A DNA stretch of 7,346 bases from Gammaproteobacteria bacterium (GTDB lineage Bacteria; Pseudomonadota; Gammaproteobacteria; Porifericomitales; Porifericomitaceae), in assembly GCA_028817255.1 (NCBI GenBank), contig JAPPQA010000101.1:1-7346 (forward strand), written 5' to 3'. Each line of letters starts with the position of its first letter. Positions within the stretch are counted from its first letter, which is position 1. A model generated the notes under the pieces. That model worked only from the letters and a program-made list of their open reading frames with translations, was not told the origin of the DNA and ran no database searches. Positions 1-7,157 of the stretch are shown one piece after another. Position numbers and translations under genes: made by a program.

Positions 1-97
1 GACTTCGGGCTTGCGCCCTCGTCTTGCCGACTCCCCCTCAAGGGGGGAGTGATGCGTAAGAACCGCTTTTCTTCCCTGCGATTGCGTAACGGCTTGC
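1..97 (+). repeat. Dispersed intergenic repeat, partial copy at window edge
   Basis: This stretch matches 3486-3606 closely, and its left part lies outside the window. It contains a C-run/G-run stem-loop at 30-50 (ACTCCCCCT paired with GGGGGGAGT across a short loop). A segment at 63-94 matches 3575-3606 with one mismatch in 32 bases. The 18-base motif GATTGCGTAACGGCTTGC (80-97) also occurs, inverted and exact, at 7135-7152. The spacer between the stem-loop and the tail is 8 bases here and 36 in the other copy. It has no coding capacity I can support. It looks like a small non-autonomous mobile or REP-like element; the family is unknown to me. Confidence 0.75.
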
Positions 98-100
98 GAG

Positions 101-142
101 CGCGGCGCCGCGGTTATCAAGTGTCCCCGGATACCTTAGAAT
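101..142 (+). promoter_or_regulatory. Putative cysS promoter with upstream palindrome
   Basis: A -35-like TTATCA (114-119) and a -10-like TAGAAT (137-142) are separated by 17 bases. They match the sigma70 consensus at 4/6 and 5/6 positions. A perfect 12-base palindrome, CGCGGCGCCGCG (101-112), abuts the -35 box and could be a protein site or simply GC-rich sequence. Transcription would begin near 149, leaving a leader of about 124 nt before the GTG at 273. The upstream ATG at 141 lies in the -10 box, which argues against it as a translation start. This is predicted by pattern only. Confidence 0.45.
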
Positions 143-211
143 GTCTCCCGTTCCGTGCCGCCGGCGTGGTTCGGGGGCGATTGGGGGAGGCCGCTTCGGG
201 AGGGCCGGGGG

Positions 212-238
212 TCTGGACGATCTGGACGGTCTGGGCAT
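212..238 (+). repeat. Three imperfect 9-base tandem units in the cysS leader
   Basis: TCTGGACGA, TCTGGACGG and TCTGGGCAT follow each other without gaps in the untranslated region before cysS. Units 1 and 2 differ at one base and unit 3 is more diverged. No function can be assigned. It may be a slippage product, or part of a leader structure together with the G-rich sequence around it. Confidence 0.4.
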
Positions 239-272
239 CGCCGGGGGGTGGCGGCAGTCATGGAATGGCGTA

Positions 273-1670
273 GTGGAAATAAAGATATTCAACACCCTGC
301 AGGGCCGCAAGCAGCGTTTTCGGCCGTTGCATCCCGGGCGGGTCAAGATGTACGTATGCGGCCCCACCGTGTACAGCCATCCTCATATCGGCAATGCGCG
401 GGCCGCCGTGGTTTTCGACGTGCTGTACCGTCTGCTCCGGCGGTCCTACGCGGAAGTGATCTACGTGCGCAACGTCACCGATGTGGACGACAAGATCAAT
501 GCGGCGGCGGAACGGGAGGGGGTGTCAATTCGGGAGATCGCCGAGCGCTACAGCCGGATTTACGGCGAGGACATGAAGGCGCTGGGAGTAGAGCCCCCCG
601 TGAAGGAGCCCCGGGTCACGGAGAACATGCCCGCCATTGTCGGCATGATCGAGCGGCTGCTCTCCCGCGGGCATGCCTACCAAGCGCAGGGCCACGTCTT
701 GTTTCACGTGCCCGGGTTCCCGGAATACGGCCGTTTGTCCGGCCGCGACCGCGGGGACATGATTGCCGGCGCCCGGGTGGAGGTCGCCCCTTTCAAGCGG
801 GATCCGGCGGACTTCGTACTGTGGAAGCCCGCGGCTTCCGGCCAGGCGGCCTGGGAGAGCCCCTGGGGACGCGGGCGTCCGGGCTGGCATATCGAGTGCT
901 CCGCCCTTGTCGCCGCCCATCTTGGGGAGACGATAGACATTCATGGCGGCGGGCAGGATCTGGTGTTCCCGCACCACGAGAACGAGATCGCCCAGAGCTC
1001 CTGCGCCCACGACGGCAGGGAATTTTGCCGCTACTGGGTGCACAATGGCCTGGTACGGACGAAGAGCCGCAAAATGTCCAAATCTTTGGGCAACATATTG
1101 CTGTTGCGGGAGGTGTTGCGCGAAATGCCGGCGGAGGCGGCGCGCTACACGCTGCTCAATACGCATTACCGCAGTCCCCTGGATTGGACGCCGGAGGCGA
1201 CGGAGTTGGCCGGTCGCAACCTGGACCGGCTTTACCAGGCATTGCGCCGCGCGGCGCCGGGGATGGCGGCGGGGCCCGCGGAGGAAGCCGCGGCCGCGGC
1301 GCCGCTTCCTGAAGGATTTCTGGCGGCGCTGGCCGACGATCTGAACACCCCGCTGGCGTTGCGCGCCCTGCAACAGGCGGCCCGTCGTTTGAATTCCGAT
1401 ACCGACGCCGCAACGCGGGCGCGGGAGGCGGCTTCCATTCGCGCCGCCGGCGAATTGCTCGGTCTGTTGCGACAGGACCCGGAGGCCTGGTTCGCCGCCG
1501 ACACCGAGTCCATAGACGAGGCGAAGATCGAGCGGCTGTTGGCCCTGCGCGACAGCGCCCGCCACAGCGGCAACTTCCGCAAGGCGGACGCGGTGCGCGA
1601 AGAGTTGCGGGAGATGGGAGTCGTTCTGCAGGACGGTCCGGGGGGCACCCTTTGGCGGCGCCGGCGGTGA
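273..1670 (+). CDS. cysS: Cysteinyl-tRNA synthetase (class I)
   Basis: This cytosolic enzyme activates cysteine with ATP and charges tRNA-Cys. The protein is 465 residues, close to the E. coli enzyme (461). It starts MEIKIFNTLQGRKQ, the normal family N-terminus, which fixes GTG 273 as the start; the 44 upstream in-frame codons are low-complexity and unlike CysS. The ribosome site is weak (GGA at 262-264). The signature HIGN (residues 38-41) replaces the usual HIGH, and KMSKS is at 267-271. The expected zinc ligands are C29, C209, H234 and E238. Other family blocks are YVRNVTDVDDKI, GRPGWHIECSA and FPHHENEIAQS. The C-terminus (EMGVVLQDGPGGTLWRRRR) matches gammaproteobacterial CysS. HIGN is known from alphaproteobacterial-type CysS, so a mixed ancestry is possible. 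No terminator with a U-tract follows it. Confidence 0.97.
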   Translation: MEIKIFNTLQGRKQRFRPLHPGRVKMYVCGPTVYSHPHIGNARAAVVFDVLYRLLRRSYAEVIYVRNVTDVDDKINAAAEREGVSIREIAERYSRIYGEDMKALGVEPPVKEPRVTENMPAIVGMIERLLSRGHAYQAQGHVLFHVPGFPEYGRLSGRDRGDMIAGARVEVAPFKRDPADFVLWKPAASGQAAWESPWGRGRPGWHIECSALVAAHLGETIDIHGGGQDLVFPHHENEIAQSSCAHDGREFCRYWVHNGLVRTKSRKMSKSLGNILLLREVLREMPAEAARYTLLNTHYRSPLDWTPEATELAGRNLDRLYQALRRAAPGMAAGPAEEAAAAAPLPEGFLAALADDLNTPLALRALQQAARRLNSDTDAATRAREAASIRAAGELLGLLRQDPEAWFAADTESIDEAKIERLLALRDSARHSGNFRKADAVREELREMGVVLQDGPGGTLWRRRR

Positions 1671-1678
1671 CCGGCGCC
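1657..1678 (+). other. GC-rich stem-loop spanning the cysS stop codon
   Basis: GGCGCCGG (1657-1664) and CCGGCGCC (1671-1678) form a perfect 8-base-pair stem. The loop, CGGTGA, contains the cysS stop codon (1668-1670). No T-run follows, so it is not a standard intrinsic terminator. It could protect the mRNA 3' end or promote pausing. In such GC-rich sequence a chance origin is also plausible. Confidence 0.4.
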
Positions 1679-1743
1679 CGCCGGGAGGCGCAGGGCAGGC
1701 ATTTCGAGCGCCGGCATGGTGTATGCTGTATGCAATAACGATG

Positions 1744-1776
1744 CGGAAACCGCCCCGGCAACCGGGGCCGTTTCCG
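1744..1776 (+). promoter_or_regulatory. Strong hairpin just upstream of the leader-ORF ribosome site
   Basis: CGGAAAC (1744-1750) pairs with GTTTCCG (1770-1776). Inside it, after one C-C mismatch, GCCCCGG (1752-1758) pairs with CCGGGGC (1762-1768) across the 3-base loop CAA. That is 14 base pairs in all. The Shine-Dalgarno GGAGG begins at 1780, three bases after the stem. There is no T-run, so this looks like a 5' untranslated element affecting translation or mRNA stability rather than a terminator. It lies between cysS and the HD-GYP gene. Confidence 0.55.
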
Positions 1777-1790
1777 GACGGAGGCGACCC

Positions 1791-1868
1791 ATGAGACGGC
1801 AACCCGCCGATGCTGGATATTGCCCGCGGCGTCTTTCCCCGCCCCGGGCGGCAGGGCAGGCATCGTAA
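1791..1868 (+). CDS. Putative 25-residue leader peptide coupled to the HD-GYP gene
   Basis: This ORF runs from ATG 1791 to TAA 1866-1868 and encodes 25 residues, beginning MRRQPADAGYCPRRLS and rich in Arg, Pro and Ala. It has the best ribosome site near this operon: GGAGG at 1780-1784, six bases before the ATG. Its stop overlaps the next start as TAATG, the classic geometry for translational coupling by ribosome re-initiation. The peptide has no recognisable domain and no run of a single amino acid that would suggest classical attenuation. More likely its translation matters, not its product. It could instead be a chance ORF; the ribosome site and the overlap are the evidence for it. Confidence 0.5.
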   Translation: MRRQPADAGYCPRRLSPPRAAGQAS

Positions 1869-3139
1869 TGCCGGCAAGGCAGACACAGACGCGCGCCGCG
1901 ACGGCCCGGGAGTCGCATGCCGTGCTCGATTTCCTGAGATTCATCGAGACGCAGCCCCGGCAGTCCGTCGGGCGCCTGCTCGACCGCATTCTGTATAAAA
2001 GCAGAATGATCAGCCGGGCGGAGGCGGGCACGATCTTCATCGTCCGCAAGCGCGGCAAGCAATCCTGGCTGGAGCCGGTCAGCATCCAAAACGATGTCCT
2101 GCGGGTGCGCCGCGCCGATTTCATCGTGCCGGTGGGACCCGGCACCATCGCCGGCTATGTCGCTCATACGGCGCGCACCGTGACCATCGGCAACGTCTAT
2201 GCGATCCCCGGCCACAGGCCCTACCGCTTCAACCCGGCGCACGAGCATAAAAGCTACCGCACCCGCTCCATGCTCTGTTTCCCGCTAAGGAATCTGCGGG
2301 GCGACGTCATCGGCGTCGTCCAGTTGATCAACGCCCGCGCCAGGGGGCAGCAGCGGCCTGTCCCCTTTGACCGGGACGCCAGGAATTTGATGGTTAACGT
2401 ATCCGCGATCATCGGCCACTTCGTCGAACGCGCCAACATGCTGGAACAGATCCGCAAAAAGAACCGGAGATTGCGCGCGCGCAACATCGAAATCGCGGAA
2501 CACCGGGACCGCATCTCCTCGTTGCAGGAGGAGACCGAAGAGGCGTTCCAGCTCTCCATCCGGCTGCTCTCCAAGGCCTCCGAGATTCACGACGAAGACA
2601 CCGGCAACCACATCTTCCGGGTCAACGAGTACAGCGCCCAGTTTGCCCGGCTGGTGGGTCTGCCGGAGGATCAATGCCGGCAAATCGGCTATAGCGCGCA
2701 GCTGCACGATGTAGGCAAGATGAGCGTGGACGCCTCGGTGCTCAAGAAAAAGGGCTTGCTTACCCCGGAAGAGCGCGAGGAGATCAACCGCCACACCGTA
2801 TATGGCCACCAGATCCTCTCCGGCGTGCCGCGCCTGGAGATGGCGGCGCAAATCGCCCTCAATCACCACGAGAGATGGGACGGCAGCGGCTATCCGCGCG
2901 GCATCAAGGGCGAGGAGATACCCTTGGTGGCCCGGATCGTCCAGATTGCGGATATTTACGACGCGCTGCGCTCGCCGCGCTCGTACAAACCGGCCCTGAG
3001 CCATGCCGTGGCATTGCGGATCCTGAGCAAGGGAGACGACCGCATAGACGCGCGGAATCACTTCGACCCGAACCTGCTCGCTTTGTTCAGGAAGCACAAT
3101 AAGGAATTCCAATCGATCTGGGCGCGCCTGCAGGACTGA
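1868..3139 (+). CDS. GAF + HD-GYP cyclic-di-GMP phosphodiesterase
   Basis: The 423-residue cytoplasmic protein has no signal peptide or membrane segment. A GAF sensory domain spans about 36-185 (for example SRAEAGTIFIV and RSMLCFPLRNLRGDVIGVVQ). A charged coiled-coil linker follows at about 186-225, then an HD-GYP domain at about 226-415. The metal-site and signature residues are all present: H248 (TGNH), H280-D281 with K284 (HDVGK), H309, H314, H333-H334-E335, D338, G341-Y342-P343 and D362. This family hydrolyses the second messenger cyclic-di-GMP, linked to biofilm, motility and virulence control; the GAF ligand cannot be predicted. ATG 1868 is chosen because it overlaps the stop of a leader ORF (TAATG). 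A TTG at 1820 would add 16 unremarkable residues. The gene is convergent with tRNA-Met. Confidence 0.93.
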   Translation: MPARQTQTRAATARESHAVLDFLRFIETQPRQSVGRLLDRILYKSRMISRAEAGTIFIVRKRGKQSWLEPVSIQNDVLRVRRADFIVPVGPGTIAGYVAHTARTVTIGNVYAIPGHRPYRFNPAHEHKSYRTRSMLCFPLRNLRGDVIGVVQLINARARGQQRPVPFDRDARNLMVNVSAIIGHFVERANMLEQIRKKNRRLRARNIEIAEHRDRISSLQEETEEAFQLSIRLLSKASEIHDEDTGNHIFRVNEYSAQFARLVGLPEDQCRQIGYSAQLHDVGKMSVDASVLKKKGLLTPEEREEINRHTVYGHQILSGVPRLEMAAQIALNHHERWDGSGYPRGIKGEEIPLVARIVQIADIYDALRSPRSYKPALSHAVALRILSKGDDRIDARNHFDPNLLALFRKHNKEFQSIWARLQD

Positions 3140-3182
3140 GGTCCCGGCGCGGCGAGGGGTATGGCAGGGGCGGGAGACTGCC

Positions 3183-3195
3183 GGCCGTTCCGGCC
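3183..3195. other. Small GC hairpin between convergent HD-GYP gene and tRNA-Met
   Basis: GGCCG (3183-3187) pairs with CGGCC (3191-3195) across the loop TTC. It lies between the 3' end of the HD-GYP gene and the 3' end of tRNA-Met, where a shared bidirectional terminator would be expected. The stem is only 5 base pairs and has no T-run on either side, so the terminator reading is weak. The rest of 3140-3206 shows nothing I can assign. Confidence 0.2.
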
Positions 3196-3201
3196 AATGG
3201 C

Positions 3202-3218
3202 GGCTATGGTGGCTATGG
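3202..3218 (-). repeat. Short duplication of the tRNA-Met 3' end
   Basis: On the plus strand GGCTATGG occurs at 3202-3209 and again at 3211-3218. Read along the tRNA, its final bases (CCATAGCCA) are followed at once by CCATAGCCG. Such a duplicated tRNA 3' end can be the remnant of an integration site. Eight or nine bases is too short to prove this and no integrase is nearby. Confidence 0.3.
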
Positions 3219-3283
3219 GTGGACTCGAACCACCGACCCCGGCATTATGAGTGCCGTGCTCTAACCGGCTGAGCTACATAGCC
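3207..3283 (-). tRNA. Elongator tRNA-Met (CAU)
   Basis: Read on the minus strand from 3283, it folds into a perfect cloverleaf. The acceptor stem is GGCTATG/CATAGCC, the D stem GCTC/GAGC, the anticodon stem CGGCA/TGCCG with loop CTCATAA, and the T stem GGTGG/CCACC with loop TTCGAGT. The discriminator is A and the 3' CCA is encoded (3209-3207). The anticodon CAU is at 3249-3247. The perfect 1-72 pair and the resemblance to E. coli metT rule out initiator tRNA. U4-A69 and A5-U68 are features known to exclude the lysidine synthetase TilS in E. coli tRNA-Met, and position 29 is G rather than the C favoured by IleRS. Hence Met rather than Ile2. Confidence 0.93.
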
Positions 3284-3309
3284 TGGCGCGCGGGCATGGC
3301 GCGCGGGCG
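3284..3309 (-). repeat. 13-base tandem duplication in the tRNA-Met 5' leader
   Basis: TGGCGCGCGGGCA (3284-3296) and TGGCGCGCGGGCG (3297-3309) are adjacent copies differing at one base. They lie between the predicted tRNA-Met promoter and the mature 5' end, so RNase P would remove the transcribed part. They also make the promoter-proximal region very GC-rich, which fits a stringently controlled stable-RNA promoter. The duplication itself is probably a slippage event. Confidence 0.6.
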
Positions 3310-3313
3310 TAGG

Positions 3314-3343
3314 ATTGTCGGTACCGCCCCCCCGTTGTGTCAA
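3314..3343 (-). promoter_or_regulatory. Promoter of tRNA-Met
   Basis: On the minus strand a perfect -35 TTGACA (3343-3338) is followed after 18 bases by a -10-like GACAAT (3319-3314). The predicted start is near 3306, giving a 5' leader of about 23 nt. A run of seven G within the spacer and the GC-rich discriminator region are notable; GC-rich discriminators are typical of stringently controlled stable-RNA promoters. The orientation is away from rpoD and toward the tRNA. Confidence 0.6.
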
Positions 3344-3381
3344 GTTGCCGCGGCGGTCCGGCGCATATGGCGGCCCCCTTT

Positions 3382-3606
3382 CCCGTCATTCCCGCGCATC
3401 GCTCCCCCTGGAGGGGGAGAAGCGGCGGTTGCGATTTCCGTGTCCGCTGGGGGGAAGGAGGCGCCGCTATGCCCCCCACCGGCGCGACTTCGGGCTCCGC
3501 CCTCGTCTTGCCGACTCCCCCTCCAGGGGGGAGTGATGGGAAAAATGAGGGGAAAGCGGAATATATATAGAGAGCCGCTTTTCTTGCCTGCGATTGCGTA
3601 ACGGCT
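3382..3606 (+). repeat. Dispersed intergenic repeat, fuller copy
   Basis: This fills most of the gap between tRNA-Met and rpoD. It begins with CCCGTCATTCCCGCG (3382-3396), related to the GTCATTCC units at 7201-7331. It carries two C-run/G-run stem-loops: CTCCCCCTGGAGGGGGAG (3402-3419) and the one at 3514-3534. The part from 3486 matches window positions 1-94. The tail GATTGCGTAACGGCT (3592-3606) is shared by all three repeat regions in the window. There is no transposase and no convincing gene inside. It is likely a non-autonomous or REP/MITE-like element, and its exact boundaries are inferred from the shared segments. Confidence 0.65.
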
Positions 3607-3625
3607 GGGCTCGGCAACCGCCTAT

Positions 3626-3654
3626 TTGAGTTTAACGTCGTTATCTGTAATAAT
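3626..3654 (+). promoter_or_regulatory. rpoD promoter, extended -10 type
   Basis: TTGAGT (3626-3631) and AATAAT (3649-3654) are spaced by 17 bases. They match the sigma70 consensus at 4/6 and 5/6 positions, and a TGT just before the -10 box (3646-3648) gives an extended -10 element. Transcription would start near 3661, about 80 nt before the rpoD ATG. It lies immediately after the dispersed repeat, in an AT-rich island unlike the surrounding DNA. No heat-shock (sigma32) promoter was recognised. Confidence 0.6.
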
Positions 3655-3680
3655 TGGAAGGTTTATGCAGGCCTTTTTGC

Positions 3681-3715
3681 CAGGCGGCCCCGCCTGCTGG
3701 AAGAGGCGCTGCCTC
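3681..3715 (+). promoter_or_regulatory. Two stem-loops in the rpoD 5' leader
   Basis: CAGGCGG (3681-3687) pairs with CCGCCTG (3690-3696), and GAGGC (3703-3707) pairs with GCCTC (3711-3715). Both precede the Shine-Dalgarno sequence at 3723. An alternative pairing, CCAG (3680-3683) with CTGG (3697-3700), competes with the first stem, so the leader could switch between folds. I know of no named family that matches. Confidence 0.4.
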
Positions 3716-3722
3716 GTTTATC

Positions 3723-3729
3723 AGGAGGT
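3723..3729 (+). promoter_or_regulatory. rpoD ribosome binding site
   Basis: AGGAGGT is a near-perfect Shine-Dalgarno sequence. It lies 11 bases before ATG 3741, slightly longer than optimal. It supports the rpoD start and not the out-of-frame ATG at 3665. Confidence 0.8.
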
Positions 3730-3740
3730 TTCTTTAGCCA

Positions 3741-5589
<1,849 letters not shown>

Positions 5590-5612
<23 letters not shown>

Positions 5613-5663
5613 AGCCACCGACTCATAATCGGTTGGTCCCAGGTTCGAGTCCTGGCGGACCCA
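5590..5663 (+). tRNA. tRNA-Ile2 (CAU, lysidine-modified), overlapping rpoD
   Basis: The cloverleaf is complete: acceptor GGGTCCG/CGGACCC, D stem GCTC/GAGC, anticodon stem ACCGA/TCGGT with loop CTCATAA, T stem CCAGG/CCTGG with loop TTCGAGT, discriminator A. The anticodon CAU is at 5624-5626. Features favouring Ile2 over Met are C29-G41 and U12-A23 (known IleRS determinants) and C5-G68 in place of the A5-U68 of tRNA-Met. Position 4 is U, however, not the C of E. coli Ile2. In E. coli, ileX also lies close downstream of rpoD, which supports the call. TilS would convert C34 to lysidine so that AUA is read as Ile. The base at position 26 is C, which is unusual. The following bases are CTA, so CCA is not encoded. 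Its first 23 bases lie inside rpoD. Confidence 0.85.
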
Positions 5664-5689
5664 CTATTCTTGCCGACACGCATTCCGGC

Positions 5690-7132
5690 ATGAGCCCCGC
5701 CGGGACCGGGGGACGGGCGGCGCCCGGGGCGCCCGGCAAACCGCCGTTGTTGCTGGTGGACGACGACCCCCTGATCCTGGATTCCTTCTCCCTGGCGTTG
5801 CGGGAGGAATACCAGCTGCTGACGGCCCGGGACCGCAAGCAAACCCTGGCGTTGCTGGGTCGAGGCTCGCGGCCTCCCATGCTGGTCCTGCTGGATCTGG
5901 GTTTGCCGCCGGCGCCGCATATTCCTGACGAGGGCTTTCGGTTGATCCGCGAGTTGCTGGCCTTCGACCGCGACATGAAGATTCTGATCCTGTCCGGGCA
6001 GGGGGATCGCTCCCATATCCGCCGGGCGCTGACGCTCGGGGCGGTGGACTTCATTCCCAAGCCCTGCGATCTGCGGTTGTTGCGCACCCGCCTGCAACAC
6101 CAATGCATGATCCTCGAGGCCGAGCGCGGGCGCCGGGAACGCGCCGGTACGGAAGAAGAGTTGCTGGGCGACAGTCCGGCGCTCTCCGCCTTGCGCGATC
6201 GGATTCGGCAATTCTCCGACACCCCGCACCCCGTCTTGATCGAAGGCGAGTCGGGGACGGGCAAGGAACTTGTGGCGCGCTGCCTGCACCGGTGGAGCGG
6301 GCGCGCGCGGCAACAGTATCTCAAACTGAACTGTGCCGCCCTGCCGGGAGAGTTGCTGGAGTCGCAGTTGTTCGGCCATGCCCGCGGCGCGTTCACCGGG
6401 GCGAGCGAGGCCCGCGAGGGCTTCCTGGGCGCCGCTGCCGGCAGCCTGCTGTTCGACGAAATCGGCGAACTCCCCCTGGCATTGCAGGCAAAGCTCCTGC
6501 GGGTGCTCGACGACGGCGAATATTACCGTCTTGGGGAGACCGTGCCCCGCCGCTTGCAGGCCCGCATCCTTGCCTCCACCAACCGCGACTTGCGCGAAGA
6601 AGTGAAGATGGGACGTTTCCGGCTGGACCTCTACCACCGGCTGAGCGTTCTGAAGCTGGGCGTCCCGCCCCTGCGCGAGCGTCAGGAGGATGCGCTGTTG
6701 CTGTTCGAACGTTTCCGCGGCATCTACGCGCCGGGCGTCACGTTGAGCGGGGAGGCGCGCCGGATGCTGGGAGGGTACGCCTTCCCCGGCAACGTCCGGG
6801 AACTGCGGAATATCGTCATTCGCCTCAGCGCCAAGTATCCCGGCGCCGAGGTGGACGCCGGGAAGTTGCGGGCGGAACTGGAGCCGCCGCAAGAGCGGGG
6901 CATACCTGCCCCGGCCGGCCCCCCCCCCGGCGTCCCGGACGAGACGGAACTCCGGGCGCGTCTGTTGCGGGGAGATTTCCGTCTGGAGGATTTCCTGGGA
7001 GATCTGGAGCGCCGCTGCATTCTGATGGCTCTGGACATCGCGGCGGGCAATCTCAGCCGCGCCGCCCGTATTTTGGGCATCAACCGCACCACTTTGTACG
7101 GCCGGATGCAGCGGCTCTCGATCCGCCAATAA
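5690..7132 (+). CDS. NtrC-family sigma54-dependent response regulator, PrsR-like
   Basis: The 480-residue protein has a receiver domain (about 19-140: acidic D24-D26, phosphoacceptor D69, S102, K124). A sigma54-activating AAA+ domain follows (about 158-390: Walker A GESGTGKE 186-193, GAFTGA 233-238, Walker B LLFDE 253-257, FRLDLYHRL 310-318, GNVREL 367-372). A Fis-type helix-turn-helix is at 455-476. All catalytic motifs are intact, so it should activate sigma54 promoters when phosphorylated. The long loop after D69 (LGLPP, then EG at 81-82) resembles PrsR, the regulator of PEP-CTERM exopolysaccharide loci. ATG 5690 is chosen because it is the first Met after the tRNA and gives a normal N-terminus; no Shine-Dalgarno is evident. 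No histidine kinase is in the window. A run of ten C (6919-6928) encodes part of the AAA+/HTH linker. Confidence 0.9.
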   Translation: MSPAGTGGRAAPGAPGKPPLLLVDDDPLILDSFSLALREEYQLLTARDRKQTLALLGRGSRPPMLVLLDLGLPPAPHIPDEGFRLIRELLAFDRDMKILILSGQGDRSHIRRALTLGAVDFIPKPCDLRLLRTRLQHQCMILEAERGRRERAGTEEELLGDSPALSALRDRIRQFSDTPHPVLIEGESGTGKELVARCLHRWSGRARQQYLKLNCAALPGELLESQLFGHARGAFTGASEAREGFLGAAAGSLLFDEIGELPLALQAKLLRVLDDGEYYRLGETVPRRLQARILASTNRDLREEVKMGRFRLDLYHRLSVLKLGVPPLRERQEDALLLFERFRGIYAPGVTLSGEARRMLGGYAFPGNVRELRNIVIRLSAKYPGAEVDAGKLRAELEPPQERGIPAPAGPPPGVPDETELRARLLRGDFRLEDFLGDLERRCILMALDIAAGNLSRAARILGINRTTLYGRMQRLSIRQ

Positions 7133-7134
7133 TT

Positions 7135-7152
7135 GCAAGCCGTTACGCAATC
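7135..7152 (-). repeat. Inverted copy of the repeat tail motif
   Basis: GCAAGCCGTTACGCAATC is the exact reverse complement of positions 80-97. It starts two bases after the regulator's stop codon. The similarity does not extend beyond this motif, so it may mark an element boundary or a short protein site scattered through the genome. Confidence 0.7.
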
Positions 7153-7157
7153 TCGAG

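Noticed and set aside
141..272. Extension of cysS to the upstream in-frame ATG at 141
   Set aside because: The extra 44 codons are Gly/Arg-rich and unlike CysS, the ATG lies within the predicted -10 box, and the family N-terminus begins at GTG 273.
1699..1727. Possible promoter for the HD-GYP gene (TATGCT at 1722-1727)
   Set aside because: The -10 match is modest and no acceptable -35 box lies 16-18 bases upstream, so co-transcription with cysS is equally likely.
1820..1867. TTG start for the HD-GYP protein at 1820
   Set aside because: TTG is a rarer start, the added 16 residues have no domain content, and ATG 1868 forms TAATG with a leader ORF that has a strong ribosome site.
525..1886. 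Long minus-strand open frame antisense to cysS
   Set aside because: It has a composition typical of the complement of a GC-rich gene, no recognisable domain and no ribosome site, and it runs through the cysS/HD-GYP gap.
3251..3617. Overlapping short ORFs in the tRNA-Met/rpoD gap
   Set aside because: They cover the tRNA and the dispersed repeat on both strands, are Pro/Arg/Gly-rich and have no ribosome sites.
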